Below are positions 53,401 through 61,305 of a stretch of DNA of 64,000 nt, piece after piece (position 1 is the stretch's first letter; every line of letters starts with the position of its first letter). The notes below the pieces were generated by a model, which saw only the letters and a list, made by a program, of their open reading frames with translations, searched no databases and had not been told where the DNA came from. Both the position numbers and the translations under genes were made by a program. The stretch is from Azospirillum brasilense (GTDB lineage: Bacteria > Pseudomonadota > Alphaproteobacteria > Azospirillales > Azospirillaceae), in assembly GCF_001315015.1 (NCBI RefSeq), contig NZ_CP012914.1, positions 1,116,001-1,180,000 of the forward strand, read 5' to 3'.

Positions 53401-54525
53401 ATGACATTATTGGTGCGCTTACGAAAGCCGGTTTTGGCGGCGTTCTTCCTCTTGTCGTGGCTTCTTCCCGTCGCCGCGGCCCAGCCGCAGCAGGCCATGC
53501 CCGTCGAACTGCCCGCCGGCAGCTACGACGCGCAGGGCACGGCCCTGTCGGCCCTGGTCTATGTGCCGGACAGCGCGCGGGCGCGCGGCAAGGCGCCGCT
53601 GCTGGTCCTGCTGCACGGCTGCGAGCAGGATGCCCGCACCTTCTTCGAGGATTCGGGCTGGAAGGATATGGCCGACGCCCATGGCTTCGTCGCCCTGTTG
53701 CCGGCGCAGAAGCACAATCTGCTGTCCATGGTGGGAACCGGGGGCTTCGGGCGTTACGGCAACCCGCTCGGCTGCTTCAACTTCGCCGACCGGCTGAACA
53801 GCCCATTGAAAGGCTTTGTGCCGAGCGAGGCGGCGGCCATCGCCTCGATGGTCGGGGCGGTCGTCTCCGGCAAGGGGCTGGGCGCCAACGGTCCGGTGGT
53901 GGACGCGGAGCGGGTGTCCGTCACCGGCCTGTCGGCGGGGGCAGGGATGGCGGCGACCCTGCTGGCCGACTTTCCGCAGCTCTTCGCGGGCGGGGCGCTC
54001 TTCGCTGGCGTTCCGGCACTGTGCGCCCAGAGCATGCAGTCGGCCGCGTCGCTCTGCGGCATCTCGGTTATGCGCGCCTGCGCCGAGGTGAAGGCGCGCT
54101 CCGGCGGCTATGACAGCCGCGAATGGACGAAGGCGGTCCAGCGCGCCCGACACCCCGTCGGGCGTCCGCGCGTGCTGATCGTCCAGGGGACGGCGGACTG
54201 CACTGTGGACCCGCAGAACGCCCTCTATCTGACCAACCAATGGACGGCCTTCCATGGGCTGAAGGCGGATGCCCCCGTGGTCATCGGGCAGGAGCCGTCC
54301 TGGCCGGCGCGCGCCGTGCGGCAGGGCTACGCCCCGGCGGGTGCCAACGCCCTGTGGGTGGAGACGGTGCTTCTGAAGGACGTCGGCCACGTCATGCCCA
54401 TCGACACCGGCAACCCGCAGCGCCCCTGCGGGCGGGTGCGGGTGTCGGAGACGAAGACCTACATCGAGGATGTCGGCCTCTGCGGCGCGGCGCTGGCCGC
54501 CGGCTTCCTGCAACTGGAACAGTAA
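53401..54525 (+). CDS. Secreted PHB-depolymerase-family esterase
   Basis: A 374-residue alpha/beta hydrolase with an N-terminal signal peptide (KPVLAAFFLLSWLLPVAAA). The nucleophile Ser178 lies in GLSAGAGM (GxSxG), the Asp lies in IVQGTADCTVDPQN and the His in LLKDVGHVMPID. LLVLLHGCEQDARTF is the oxyanion region. It belongs to the poly(3-hydroxybutyrate) depolymerase-like secreted esterases, so it may act on PHB oligomers or other extracellular esters. It starts at 53401 after GGGAAGGGGG. Confidence 0.88.
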   Translation: MTLLVRLRKPVLAAFFLLSWLLPVAAAQPQQAMPVELPAGSYDAQGTALSALVYVPDSARARGKAPLLVLLHGCEQDARTFFEDSGWKDMADAHGFVALLPAQKHNLLSMVGTGGFGRYGNPLGCFNFADRLNSPLKGFVPSEAAAIASMVGAVVSGKGLGANGPVVDAERVSVTGLSAGAGMAATLLADFPQLFAGGALFAGVPALCAQSMQSAASLCGISVMRACAEVKARSGGYDSREWTKAVQRARHPVGRPRVLIVQGTADCTVDPQNALYLTNQWTAFHGLKADAPVVIGQEPSWPARAVRQGYAPAGANALWVETVLLKDVGHVMPIDTGNPQRPCGRVRVSETKTYIEDVGLCGAALAAGFLQLEQ

Positions 54526-54527
54526 CA

Positions 54528-54547
54528 CCCGCCGGAAGGGCGGCGGG
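54528..54547 (+). terminator. Hairpin after the secreted esterase
   Basis: CCCGCCG and CGGCGGG with a GAAGGG loop form a 7-bp stem directly after the stop codon at 54523. No U-tract follows. Confidence 0.45.
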
Positions 54548-54708
54548 CGGGTTCGGCACTCACCAAAGTGGTGCGACAGCCCGCCGCACCTTCCGGAATG
54601 CCGTTTGCCAAACGATGCAGATCTGACGCAGATTGGGGCCGCTGCGTGAACGTTCATTGCGCGGCTGCGGAGAAACGCGAACCAAACAAAATATAAGGGA
54701 CGCCCCCC

Positions 54709-56631
54709 ATGAGCCAAAGCTCGGCCGATCGCTACAACCAGATCCACGCCCGTTCCCTGTCCGATCCCGACGGATTCTGGGGCGAGGCGGCGGAAGACAT
54801 CACCTGGATCAAGCGCTGGGACAAGGTGCTGGACGACAGCAACGCGCCCTTCTACCGCTGGTTCACCGGCGGCGTCCTGAACACCTGCTACAACGCCGTC
54901 GACCGCCATGTGGAGGCCGGACGCGGCGCCCAGGCGGCGATCATCTACGACAGCCCGGTCACCAAGACCGTGCAGACCATCACCTACGCCGAGCTTCAGG
55001 ATCAGGTCGCCCGCTTCGCCGGCGCGCTGCGCGCCCAGGGCGTGGAGAAGGGCGACCGCGTCATCCTGTACATGCCGATGATCCCGCAGTCGCTGGTCGC
55101 CATGCTGGCCTGCGCGCGTCTCGGTGCTGTGCATTCGGTGGTGTTCGGCGGCTTCGCCCCGCACGAGCTGGCGACCCGCATCAACGACTCCCGGCCGAAG
55201 GCCATCGTCTCGGCCTCATGCGGCATCGAGCCGAACCGCGTCGTCAAGTACAAGCCGATGCTCGACGCCGCCATCGAGCAGGCGGAGCACAAGCCGTCCA
55301 GCGTCATCGTCTTCCAGCGGCCGCAGGAGACCGCGACCCTGGTCGAAGGCCGCGACGTGGACTGGGCGGAGGCCGTCGCCAAGGCCGAACCGGTGGAGTG
55401 CGTGCCGGTGGCCGCGACCGACCCGCTCTACATCCTCTACACCTCGGGCACCACGGGCCAGCCGAAGGGCGTGATCCGCGACAACGGCGGCCACGCCGTG
55501 GCGCTGAAGTGGACGATGAAGAACATCTACAACGTCGAGCCGGGCGAGGTGTACTGGGCGGCGTCGGACGTGGGCTGGGTCGTCGGCCACTCCTACATCG
55601 TCTACGGCCCGCTGCTGCACGGCTGCACCACGGTGGTGTTCGAGGGCAAGCCGGTGGGCACGCCGGACGCCGGCACCTTCTGGCGGGTGATCGAGCAGCA
55701 CAAGATCGGCACGCTGTTCACCGCCCCGACCGCCTTCCGCGCCATCAAGCGCGAGGACCCCAACGCCGAACTGCTGAAGAAGTACGACCTGTCGCATTTC
55801 CGCGCCCTGTTCCTGGCCGGCGAGCGGTCGGACCCCGACACGCTGCATTGGGCCGAGGACAATCTGAACGTTCCGGTCATCGACCATTGGTGGCAGACCG
55901 AGACCGGCTGGGCGATCTCCGGCAACCCGCTGGGCGTGCATCTCTTCCCGATCAAGTACGGCTCCGCCACCCGCCCGATGCCGGGCTGGGACGTGCAGAT
56001 CCTGAACGCCGAGAACAAGGAGGTGCCGCGCGGCGACATCGGCGCCATCTGCGTGAAGCTGCCGCTGCCTCCGGGCACGCTGCCGACGCTGTGGAACGCC
56101 GACGACCGCTACAGGACGTCGTACCTGTCCGATTACCCCGGCTACTACCAGACCGGTGACGCGGGCTTCATCGACGACGACGGCTACGTCTACATCATGG
56201 CCCGTACCGACGACATCATCAACGTCGCCGGCCACCGCCTGTCCACCGGTGGCATGGAGGAGGTTCTGGCCAGCCACAAGGACGTGGCGGAATGCGCGGT
56301 GATCGGCGTCGCCGACGACCTGAAGGGGCAGGTGCCGCTGGGCTTCCTCTGCCTGAAGGCCGGCGTGACCCGCCCGCACGAGGAGATCGTCAAGGAGGTG
56401 GTCCAGCTGGTGCGCGAGCAGATCGGGCCGGTTGCCGACTTCAAGCGCGCCGTGGTGGTGGAACGCCTGCCGAAGACCCGCTCCGGCAAGATCCTGCGCG
56501 GCACCATGCAGAAGATCGCCGACAACCAGGACTACAAGACTCCGGCGACCATCGACGATCCGGGCATCCTGCCGGAGATCGCCGAGGCGCTGCAGTCGCT
56601 CGGCTACGCCAAGACGCATCAGGCCGGCTGA
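54709..56631 (+). CDS. prpE: Propionyl-CoA synthetase
   Basis: A 640-residue AMP-forming acyl-CoA ligase. FYRWFTGGVLNTCYNAVDRHVE is the acetyl/propionyl-CoA synthetase start. ILYTSGTTGQPKGVIRDNGG is the P-loop, VIDHWWQTETGWAISGNPLG the acyl pocket, and LPKTRSGKILRGTM the catalytic Lys region. The GNPLG and RDNGGH blocks favour PrpE over acetyl-CoA synthetase. It makes propionyl-CoA from propionate, ATP and CoA in the cytosol. A strong terminator follows. Confidence 0.92.
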   Translation: MSQSSADRYNQIHARSLSDPDGFWGEAAEDITWIKRWDKVLDDSNAPFYRWFTGGVLNTCYNAVDRHVEAGRGAQAAIIYDSPVTKTVQTITYAELQDQVARFAGALRAQGVEKGDRVILYMPMIPQSLVAMLACARLGAVHSVVFGGFAPHELATRINDSRPKAIVSASCGIEPNRVVKYKPMLDAAIEQAEHKPSSVIVFQRPQETATLVEGRDVDWAEAVAKAEPVECVPVAATDPLYILYTSGTTGQPKGVIRDNGGHAVALKWTMKNIYNVEPGEVYWAASDVGWVVGHSYIVYGPLLHGCTTVVFEGKPVGTPDAGTFWRVIEQHKIGTLFTAPTAFRAIKREDPNAELLKKYDLSHFRALFLAGERSDPDTLHWAEDNLNVPVIDHWWQTETGWAISGNPLGVHLFPIKYGSATRPMPGWDVQILNAENKEVPRGDIGAICVKLPLPPGTLPTLWNADDRYRTSYLSDYPGYYQTGDAGFIDDDGYVYIMARTDDIINVAGHRLSTGGMEEVLASHKDVAECAVIGVADDLKGQVPLGFLCLKAGVTRPHEEIVKEVVQLVREQIGPVADFKRAVVVERLPKTRSGKILRGTMQKIADNQDYKTPATIDDPGILPEIAEALQSLGYAKTHQAG

Positions 56632-56649
56632 CCGATCCGGCGTTCGAAG

Positions 56650-56690
56650 CCCCTTCCCCGGCGCCGTCCGGGGGAGGGGTTTTCTTTTTC
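56650..56690 (+). terminator. Rho-independent terminator of prpE
   Basis: A GC-rich stem (CCCCTTCCCCGG against CCGGGGGAGGGG) is followed by TTTTCTTTTT, 19 bp past the prpE stop. Confidence 0.92.
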
Positions 56691-56692
56691 GG

Positions 56693-56989
56693 CTAGGCCC
56701 TGTCCAGCGCGCTCAAGGAGTCGTCCAGCTCGTCCAGCCGGGCCTGCTCGGCCTCCAGCTCGGCCAGGGCGCGGCGGGCGTTGGCAATGTCGAGGTCGAG
56801 CTGGTCGCGGCGGCGCCGGATCAGGTCTTCCAGAGGGGTCAGCTCCGCCATGGCCAGCGCCTGGGCGATGGCCGCGTTGCTGCCGCCGCCCAGCGCCAAG
56901 CGCAGCATGCGCGTGGTCGGACGGATGCCCTGGGCCTCCAGATGGCGGGCGGTGACCAGGATCTCGATGGTGTCGTGATGGCGTGCCAT
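56693..56989 (-). CDS. KfrA-like N-terminal DNA-binding protein with coiled coil
   Basis: A 98-residue protein. ILVTARHLEAQGIRPTTRMLRLALGGGSNAAIAQALAMAE resembles the KfrA N-terminal DNA-binding domain, with the (G)GGSN turn. The rest is a coiled coil (DQLDLDIANARRALAELEAEQARLDELDD). KfrA proteins bind DNA on plasmids; short chromosomal versions like this have no assigned role. ATG 56989 is the best start. It lies tail-to-tail with prpE, whose terminator lies between them. Confidence 0.65.
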   Translation of the reverse strand: MARHHDTIEILVTARHLEAQGIRPTTRMLRLALGGGSNAAIAQALAMAELTPLEDLIRRRRDQLDLDIANARRALAELEAEQARLDELDDSLSALDRA

Positions 56990-57155
56990 GGCCCCGCCCT
57001 TATGACGCAGTGCGGTGGATTGTGCCAAGCCGCGTGCCGGAACAGGCGGTTCATCCGCGCGCAGCGGCGATTTGCCACAAGGCGGCGCTCCAGGGTGGCC
57101 GTTTTCGGTCCCGCCACCTTTCCGCCGAATTTTTGCTGCACGGGCATCAAAGTCT

Positions 57156-57181
57156 GGAATAAACGATGAGCGGGGGGCGTT
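57156..57181 (+). promoter_or_regulatory. Candidate ECF promoter ahead of the sigma-factor gene
   Basis: GGAAT at 57156-57160 and CGTT at 57178-57181 are separated by 17 bp, close to the GGAAC-N16/17-CGTT consensus of ECF/EcfG sigma factors. It lies 99 bp before the sigma-factor start. Autoregulation by the sigma factor is possible. The fifth base (T) departs from the consensus, so confidence is moderate. Confidence 0.45.
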
Positions 57182-57279
57182 CATCCTGGCGTACCGGGTC
57201 CTGAATGGGGCTCGGCCCTGGGAGGCCGCGCCACCCGTTCCTACCTGAAGGAGTGCCATGATCCGCCACCCGGCGGTCC

Positions 57280-57822
57280 GTGGAGCCTTCGAGGCAACAA
57301 TCGGGTGCGCGGTTGAGCACGTTCGGGGTCGAGCTGGAAGTCCACATTGCGTCGCTGCGCCGCTACGCGCGCGCGTTGCTGCGCAACCGTTCGGATGCCG
57401 AGGATCTGGTGCAGGAGGCGTTGACGCGGGCGGTGGCGCGCGCCGACACCTTCAAGGCGGGGACGAACCTGCGGGCGTGGCTTTTCACCATCCTGCACAA
57501 CGTCCATGTCAATCAGGTCCGCTCCAAAGCGTCGCGGCCCGACGAGGTCGATGTGGACAGCGTCGAGTCGAAGCTGGTGACGCCAGCCCGGCAGGAGGAA
57601 CGTGTGGAGTTGCGCGAGATGATGCGCGCGCTCGACGACCTGCCGGAGGAACAGCGCAAGGTGCTGCTCCTCGTCGCGCTGGAGGGCCTGAAATACGAGG
57701 AGGTCGCCGAGACGCTCGGCGTTCCGATCGGGACCGTCATGTCGCGCCTCTCGCGGGCGCGCGAGGCGGTCAGGGCGAAGCTGGCGAACGAGGGCTCGGT
57801 GGCCCTCAGGCGGGTGAAGTGA
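57280..57822 (+). CDS. ECF-family RNA polymerase sigma factor
   Basis: Up to 180 residues. Region 2 is seen in YARALLRNRSDAEDLVQEALTRAVARADTFKAGTNLRAWLFTILHN, and region 4 in LPEEQRKVLLLVALEGLKYEEVAETLGVPIGTVMSRLSRAREAVRAKL, with no extra regions. The start is uncertain: GTG 57280 or TTG 57313, giving 180 or 169 residues. It resembles EcfG/ECF general stress factors but has no nepR or phyR beside it. Instead the stop overlaps the ATG of a membrane anti-sigma factor (TGATG), so the two are a regulatory pair. Confidence 0.9.
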   Translation: MEPSRQQSGARLSTFGVELEVHIASLRRYARALLRNRSDAEDLVQEALTRAVARADTFKAGTNLRAWLFTILHNVHVNQVRSKASRPDEVDVDSVESKLVTPARQEERVELREMMRALDDLPEEQRKVLLLVALEGLKYEEVAETLGVPIGTVMSRLSRAREAVRAKLANEGSVALRRVK

Positions 57823-58778
57823 TGAACGCGCATTGCGTAACGGACGACGAACTGCACGCCTACGTGGATGGGCAACTGGCTCCGGAACGCCGGCTCTTCG
57901 TGGAGCGATGGCTGGCCGACGACCCGGATGCCGCCCGCCGGGCCGAGGATTACCGCGCCCAGGCCGCGCTGCTGCACGAGCTCTTCGACCCGGTGCTGCG
58001 CGAGCCGGCCAGCGGCCCGGTCGAGGAGTTGACGGGCAAGCTGCGCGGTCGGATGCCCGGCAACGACAACGCCGCCCCCTGGCACGCCCGCCACTGGGTG
58101 CGCATGGCCGCGGCGGTGATGCTGATCGTCGGCGGGGCCGGCGGCGGCTGGCTGGGCCGCGGCGCGGTGGACCAGTCGCCGGTCGTCCAGCAGCGCCAGA
58201 CGCTCCAGACCTTTGCGGAGGAGGCCACCCAGGCCCACCGCTTCTACACTTCCGACGAGCGCTTCCAGGTCGAGCTTGGCGCCGACAACCAGGACGAGCT
58301 GAACAGCTGGCTGTCCAAGCGCGTCGGGCGCGACGTCTTCGGCCCGGACCTGGGCAAGGTCGGCCTGCGGCTGATCGGCGGGCGGTCGCTGCCCACCGAG
58401 CTGGGGGCCGGCGCCCAGTACATGTACGTGAACGAGGCGAACAAGCGCGTCACCCTGTTCGTCGGCGCCCCGCGCTCCGGCAACCCGGCCAAGTTCGGCT
58501 TCTCGCAGAACGGCGACGTGGCAACCATCTACTGGGTGGAGGGCCCGCTGGCCTACGCGCTGGCCGGGAGGATGTCCAAGGAGGACCTGCTGCGCGTCGC
58601 CGAGGCCGTCTACAACGACGTCAAGGCCGGTCCGCGCCCCCCTGAGCCGCAGCAACAGAACCAGCAGAACCAGCAGAACCCGCAGCCGCAACAGGACCAG
58701 CAGCCCCAGCAGCAGCAGGATCAGCCGCCCGCCGGCGTCCAGCCGATCAGCGATACGCACAAGCCGAAGGACAGCTGA
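57822..58778 (+). CDS. Membrane-anchored anti-sigma factor
   Basis: A 318-residue protein. The N-terminus (MNAHCVTDDELHAYVDGQLAPERRLFVERWLADDPDAARR) has the layout of anti-sigma cytosolic domains, although a full HxxxCxxC zinc pattern is not clear. One transmembrane segment follows (VRMAAAVMLIVGGAGGGWL, about 90-110). The extracytoplasmic part carries QVELGADNQDELNSWLSKRVG and ends in a Gln/Pro-rich tail from about 280. It is coupled to the sigma gene by a TGATG overlap and should hold the sigma factor at the membrane until a signal is sensed. Confidence 0.85.
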   Translation: MNAHCVTDDELHAYVDGQLAPERRLFVERWLADDPDAARRAEDYRAQAALLHELFDPVLREPASGPVEELTGKLRGRMPGNDNAAPWHARHWVRMAAAVMLIVGGAGGGWLGRGAVDQSPVVQQRQTLQTFAEEATQAHRFYTSDERFQVELGADNQDELNSWLSKRVGRDVFGPDLGKVGLRLIGGRSLPTELGAGAQYMYVNEANKRVTLFVGAPRSGNPAKFGFSQNGDVATIYWVEGPLAYALAGRMSKEDLLRVAEAVYNDVKAGPRPPEPQQQNQQNQQNPQPQQDQQPQQQQDQPPAGVQPISDTHKPKDS

Positions 58779-58781
58779 GGT

Positions 58782-58822
58782 GGAGAAGCGCGCGAGGGGC
58801 GCGGCCCCTCGCGCGCTTCTCC
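58782..58822. terminator. Long perfect inverted repeat after the anti-sigma gene
   Basis: An 18-bp perfect stem (GGAGAAGCGCGCGAGGGG and its complement) with a 5-nt loop begins 4 bp after the anti-sigma stop. There is no U-tract. It should end or slow transcription of the sigma/anti-sigma unit and can also be a stability hairpin. Confidence 0.7.
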
Positions 58823-58940
58823 AAGATAACGGGACACTCGGGGCGCTCAAGTTGAGATGGCGCCCCGCTTTTCGTTTCCCGGTTTACTCCTGCCCCGCTG
58901 CCGCTCCACAATGCGTTCGTGACGGCGTGGATCGTGGGGC

Positions 58941-59603
58941 ATGCGGGACTGGTTCTTCATCGGCGACAGCCATGTGCAAGCCTTCGAGATCGCCGCGACG
59001 TTGCGTCTGCTCAACCGGCCGGCACGCTGTCTGCTGATTCCCGGAGCGACCTCGATCGGGCTGCGCAACCCGGAAAGCCAGACGCACGCGGTCACTCTCT
59101 TCAAAGACGCGCTGCTGCCCGCCGATCCGAACGCCCTTCCGGTGATCCAGATTGGCGAAGTCGATTGCGGGTTTGTCATCTGGTGGCGGGCGCAGACGCA
59201 CGGCGACGGCGTTGAGCGGCAGTTGGAAGAATCGGTAGCCGCCTGTGCCGCCTTCGTGGACGATCTGCTGGAGGGCGGCTATCCCACGCTGGTGCTGACC
59301 GGGGCGGTGCTGCCAACCATCCGCGACGGCGAGACCCGCGGCAAGGTCGCCCGCGCCCGTCATGAGGTCACCGCCACGCTGCGCCAGCGCACCGAACTGA
59401 CCCACCGCTACAATGCCCGCCTGCGCGACGAGGCGGCGGCGCGCGGCCTGCCTTTCATCGACATCACGCCGCGCATCACCGACCCGGAGAGCGGGCTGGT
59501 CGCCGAGGCGTTCCGCAGCCCGAACCCCGGCGACCACCATCTGCATCCCATCCGCGCCGCCGAGGTCTGGGCGGAGGCGCTGAACGCGCTGGACCTGCCA
59601 TGA
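58941..59603 (+). CDS. SGNH/GDSL-like hydrolase
   Basis: A 220-residue protein. FFIGDSHVQAFE at residues 6-17 carries the GDS(H) nucleophile block and GDHHLHP at about 197-203 the D-x-x-H dyad. A middle glycine block is weak. It has no signal peptide and so is probably cytosolic. SGNH proteins of this kind act on O-acetyl groups or other sugar esters; the substrate is unknown. It leads a three-gene cassette with two glycosyltransferases, so a sugar-modifying role is inferred from neighbourhood. Confidence 0.78.
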   Translation: MRDWFFIGDSHVQAFEIAATLRLLNRPARCLLIPGATSIGLRNPESQTHAVTLFKDALLPADPNALPVIQIGEVDCGFVIWWRAQTHGDGVERQLEESVAACAAFVDDLLEGGYPTLVLTGAVLPTIRDGETRGKVARARHEVTATLRQRTELTHRYNARLRDEAAARGLPFIDITPRITDPESGLVAEAFRSPNPGDHHLHPIRAAEVWAEALNALDLP

Positions 59604-59634
59604 TCCGGATCCGACTGTCATCCTGGGAGGTCGC

Positions 59635-61305
59635 GTGACCGACGCGATGGACTTCCTCCGCGCGGGCGCTGCCGCGCTTCAGCGGGGCGACCGGGCGGAG
59701 GCGGAGCGACGAGTCGTCCGCGCCCTCGCTCTGGCCCCTGGCCATGGCGAGGCCTGGAACGTCCTGGGTGTGCTCGCCGTCTCCGCGGGCGACGCCGCCG
59801 GAGGGGAGGCGCGCTTCCGCCGGGCGTCCGCCTGTGCGCCGGACAACCCCAACTACCCGCGCAGCCAAGCGGAATGCCTCAAGCGCCAGGGGCGGCCGGA
59901 TCGGGCGGCAGCCCTGCTGGCCGGCGCCGTGCGCCGCGGCGTGCTGTCGCCCGATCTGGTCTGCGACCTTGGCAATCTGCGGCTGGGAATGCGGGATGTC
60001 GCTGCGGCGGCGGCGCTCTACCGGCTGGCGCTGGTGCTGGCCCCCGGCCACGCCCGCAGCCTGAACAATCTGGCGGAGGCGCTGGGCACGGCGGAACGGC
60101 CGGACGCGTCGGCCGACGCCTTGGCCCGGCTGGCGGTGCTGCGTGGCACGGCGGCCGCCTGGGGGGTGGTGGGGGCGGCGCTGCTGGCGGCGTGGCGGCA
60201 GGACGAGGCGCGCATCGCTCTGCGGCGGGCCGTCGTGCTCGATCCGTCCGCGTCCGAGCACTGGGCCAATTTGGGTTTTGCCGGGCTGGGACGGCACGCG
60301 GTCGTCCTGGCGGAGGCCGCCTTCGACCGCGCCTTGCGTCTGTCGCCGGGGATGGACGCGGCGCGGGCGGGGCTCGGTATGCTGCGGATGCTCACCGGGC
60401 GCTTGCGCGACGGAGCGGCGGATTACGAGGCGCGGCTGAGCCTGCCGACCTTCACGCCGTCGCGATCCTACAGCCGGCCGGTCTGGGACGGTCGGGTCAA
60501 GCCGGGCTGGACGCTGCTGATCCACGCCGACCGCGGTTATGGTGACGCCATCCAGTTCATCCGTTACGCCCCGCTGCTGCGGGCGCAGGGGATGCGCGTG
60601 GTGTTTCACGGGCCGGAAGGTTTGCTCGACCTGTTCCGCGCGTCGGATGTGGTGGACGACCTGTCCGGACTCGACGGACCGCCGCCGGCCCATGACGTCC
60701 ATGTCCCCATCATGAGCCTGATCCATCGGATGGGCACAACTCTGGACAACGTGCCCTCCGCCGTTCCGTATCTGCGGGTGCCCGATACGGCGGCGCGGCG
60801 TTGGGTGGATCGGCTGGCCGGCCTTCGGGGGATGAAGGCCGGGCTGGTCTGGCACGGTTCGGTCGCCTTTCCCTATCACCGCCAGCGCTCGCCGGGGCTG
60901 GAGGCGGTGCTGCCGCTGACCGGCCTTCCCGGCGTGACCACCGTCCTGCTCCAGGTCGCCAACGGGCGTGCGGACCTTGAGCGCCACACTCCACTCGGCC
61001 CGTTCCTCGACCTGGGGACGGAGCTTCGCGATTTCGCGGACACCGCCGCGGCGATCCAGGCGCTGGACATCGTGATCAGCCCCTGCACCGCCGTGGCCCA
61101 CCTCGCCGGAGCGCTGGGAAAGCCGGTGGCGGTGCTGCTCGACCAGGGGGCAGAGTGGCGCTGGATGCATGAACGGGTGGATTCGCCCTGGTACCCGACC
61201 GCGCGCCTCTACCGCCAAGCCTTGTTCGGCGACTGGACGGAGCCGGTGGAGCGGCTGCGCCGCGATCTGGCGGCGCTGAACGGACCCTTGCAGGATCGAT
61301 CATGA
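59635..61305 (+). CDS. TPR-repeat glycosyltransferase, paralogue of the gene at 18016
   Basis: A 556-residue protein. TPR repeats (about 1-260; for example RAEAERRVVRALALAPGHGEAW) precede LLIHADRGYGDAIQFIRYAPLL and LDIVISPCTAVAHLAGALGKPVAVLL, the same GT-B-like tail as the protein encoded at 18016-19788. The start is GTG 59635 after GGGAGG. The end overlaps the next gene (ATGA), indicating co-translation. It probably transfers a sugar to a protein or glycan; the acceptor is unknown. Confidence 0.82.
   Translation: MTDAMDFLRAGAAALQRGDRAEAERRVVRALALAPGHGEAWNVLGVLAVSAGDAAGGEARFRRASACAPDNPNYPRSQAECLKRQGRPDRAAALLAGAVRRGVLSPDLVCDLGNLRLGMRDVAAAAALYRLALVLAPGHARSLNNLAEALGTAERPDASADALARLAVLRGTAAAWGVVGAALLAAWRQDEARIALRRAVVLDPSASEHWANLGFAGLGRHAVVLAEAAFDRALRLSPGMDAARAGLGMLRMLTGRLRDGAADYEARLSLPTFTPSRSYSRPVWDGRVKPGWTLLIHADRGYGDAIQFIRYAPLLRAQGMRVVFHGPEGLLDLFRASDVVDDLSGLDGPPPAHDVHVPIMSLIHRMGTTLDNVPSAVPYLRVPDTAARRWVDRLAGLRGMKAGLVWHGSVAFPYHRQRSPGLEAVLPLTGLPGVTTVLLQVANGRADLERHTPLGPFLDLGTELRDFADTAAAIQALDIVISPCTAVAHLAGALGKPVAVLLDQGAEWRWMHERVDSPWYPTARLYRQALFGDWTEPVERLRRDLAALNGPLQDRS

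Noticed and set aside
57258..57822. Treating ATG 57258 as the true start of a 506-residue anti-sigma fusion
   Set aside because: The sigma factor in the other frame is complete and conserved, and the anti-sigma N-terminal domain matches a start at 57822. It is kept only as a finding.
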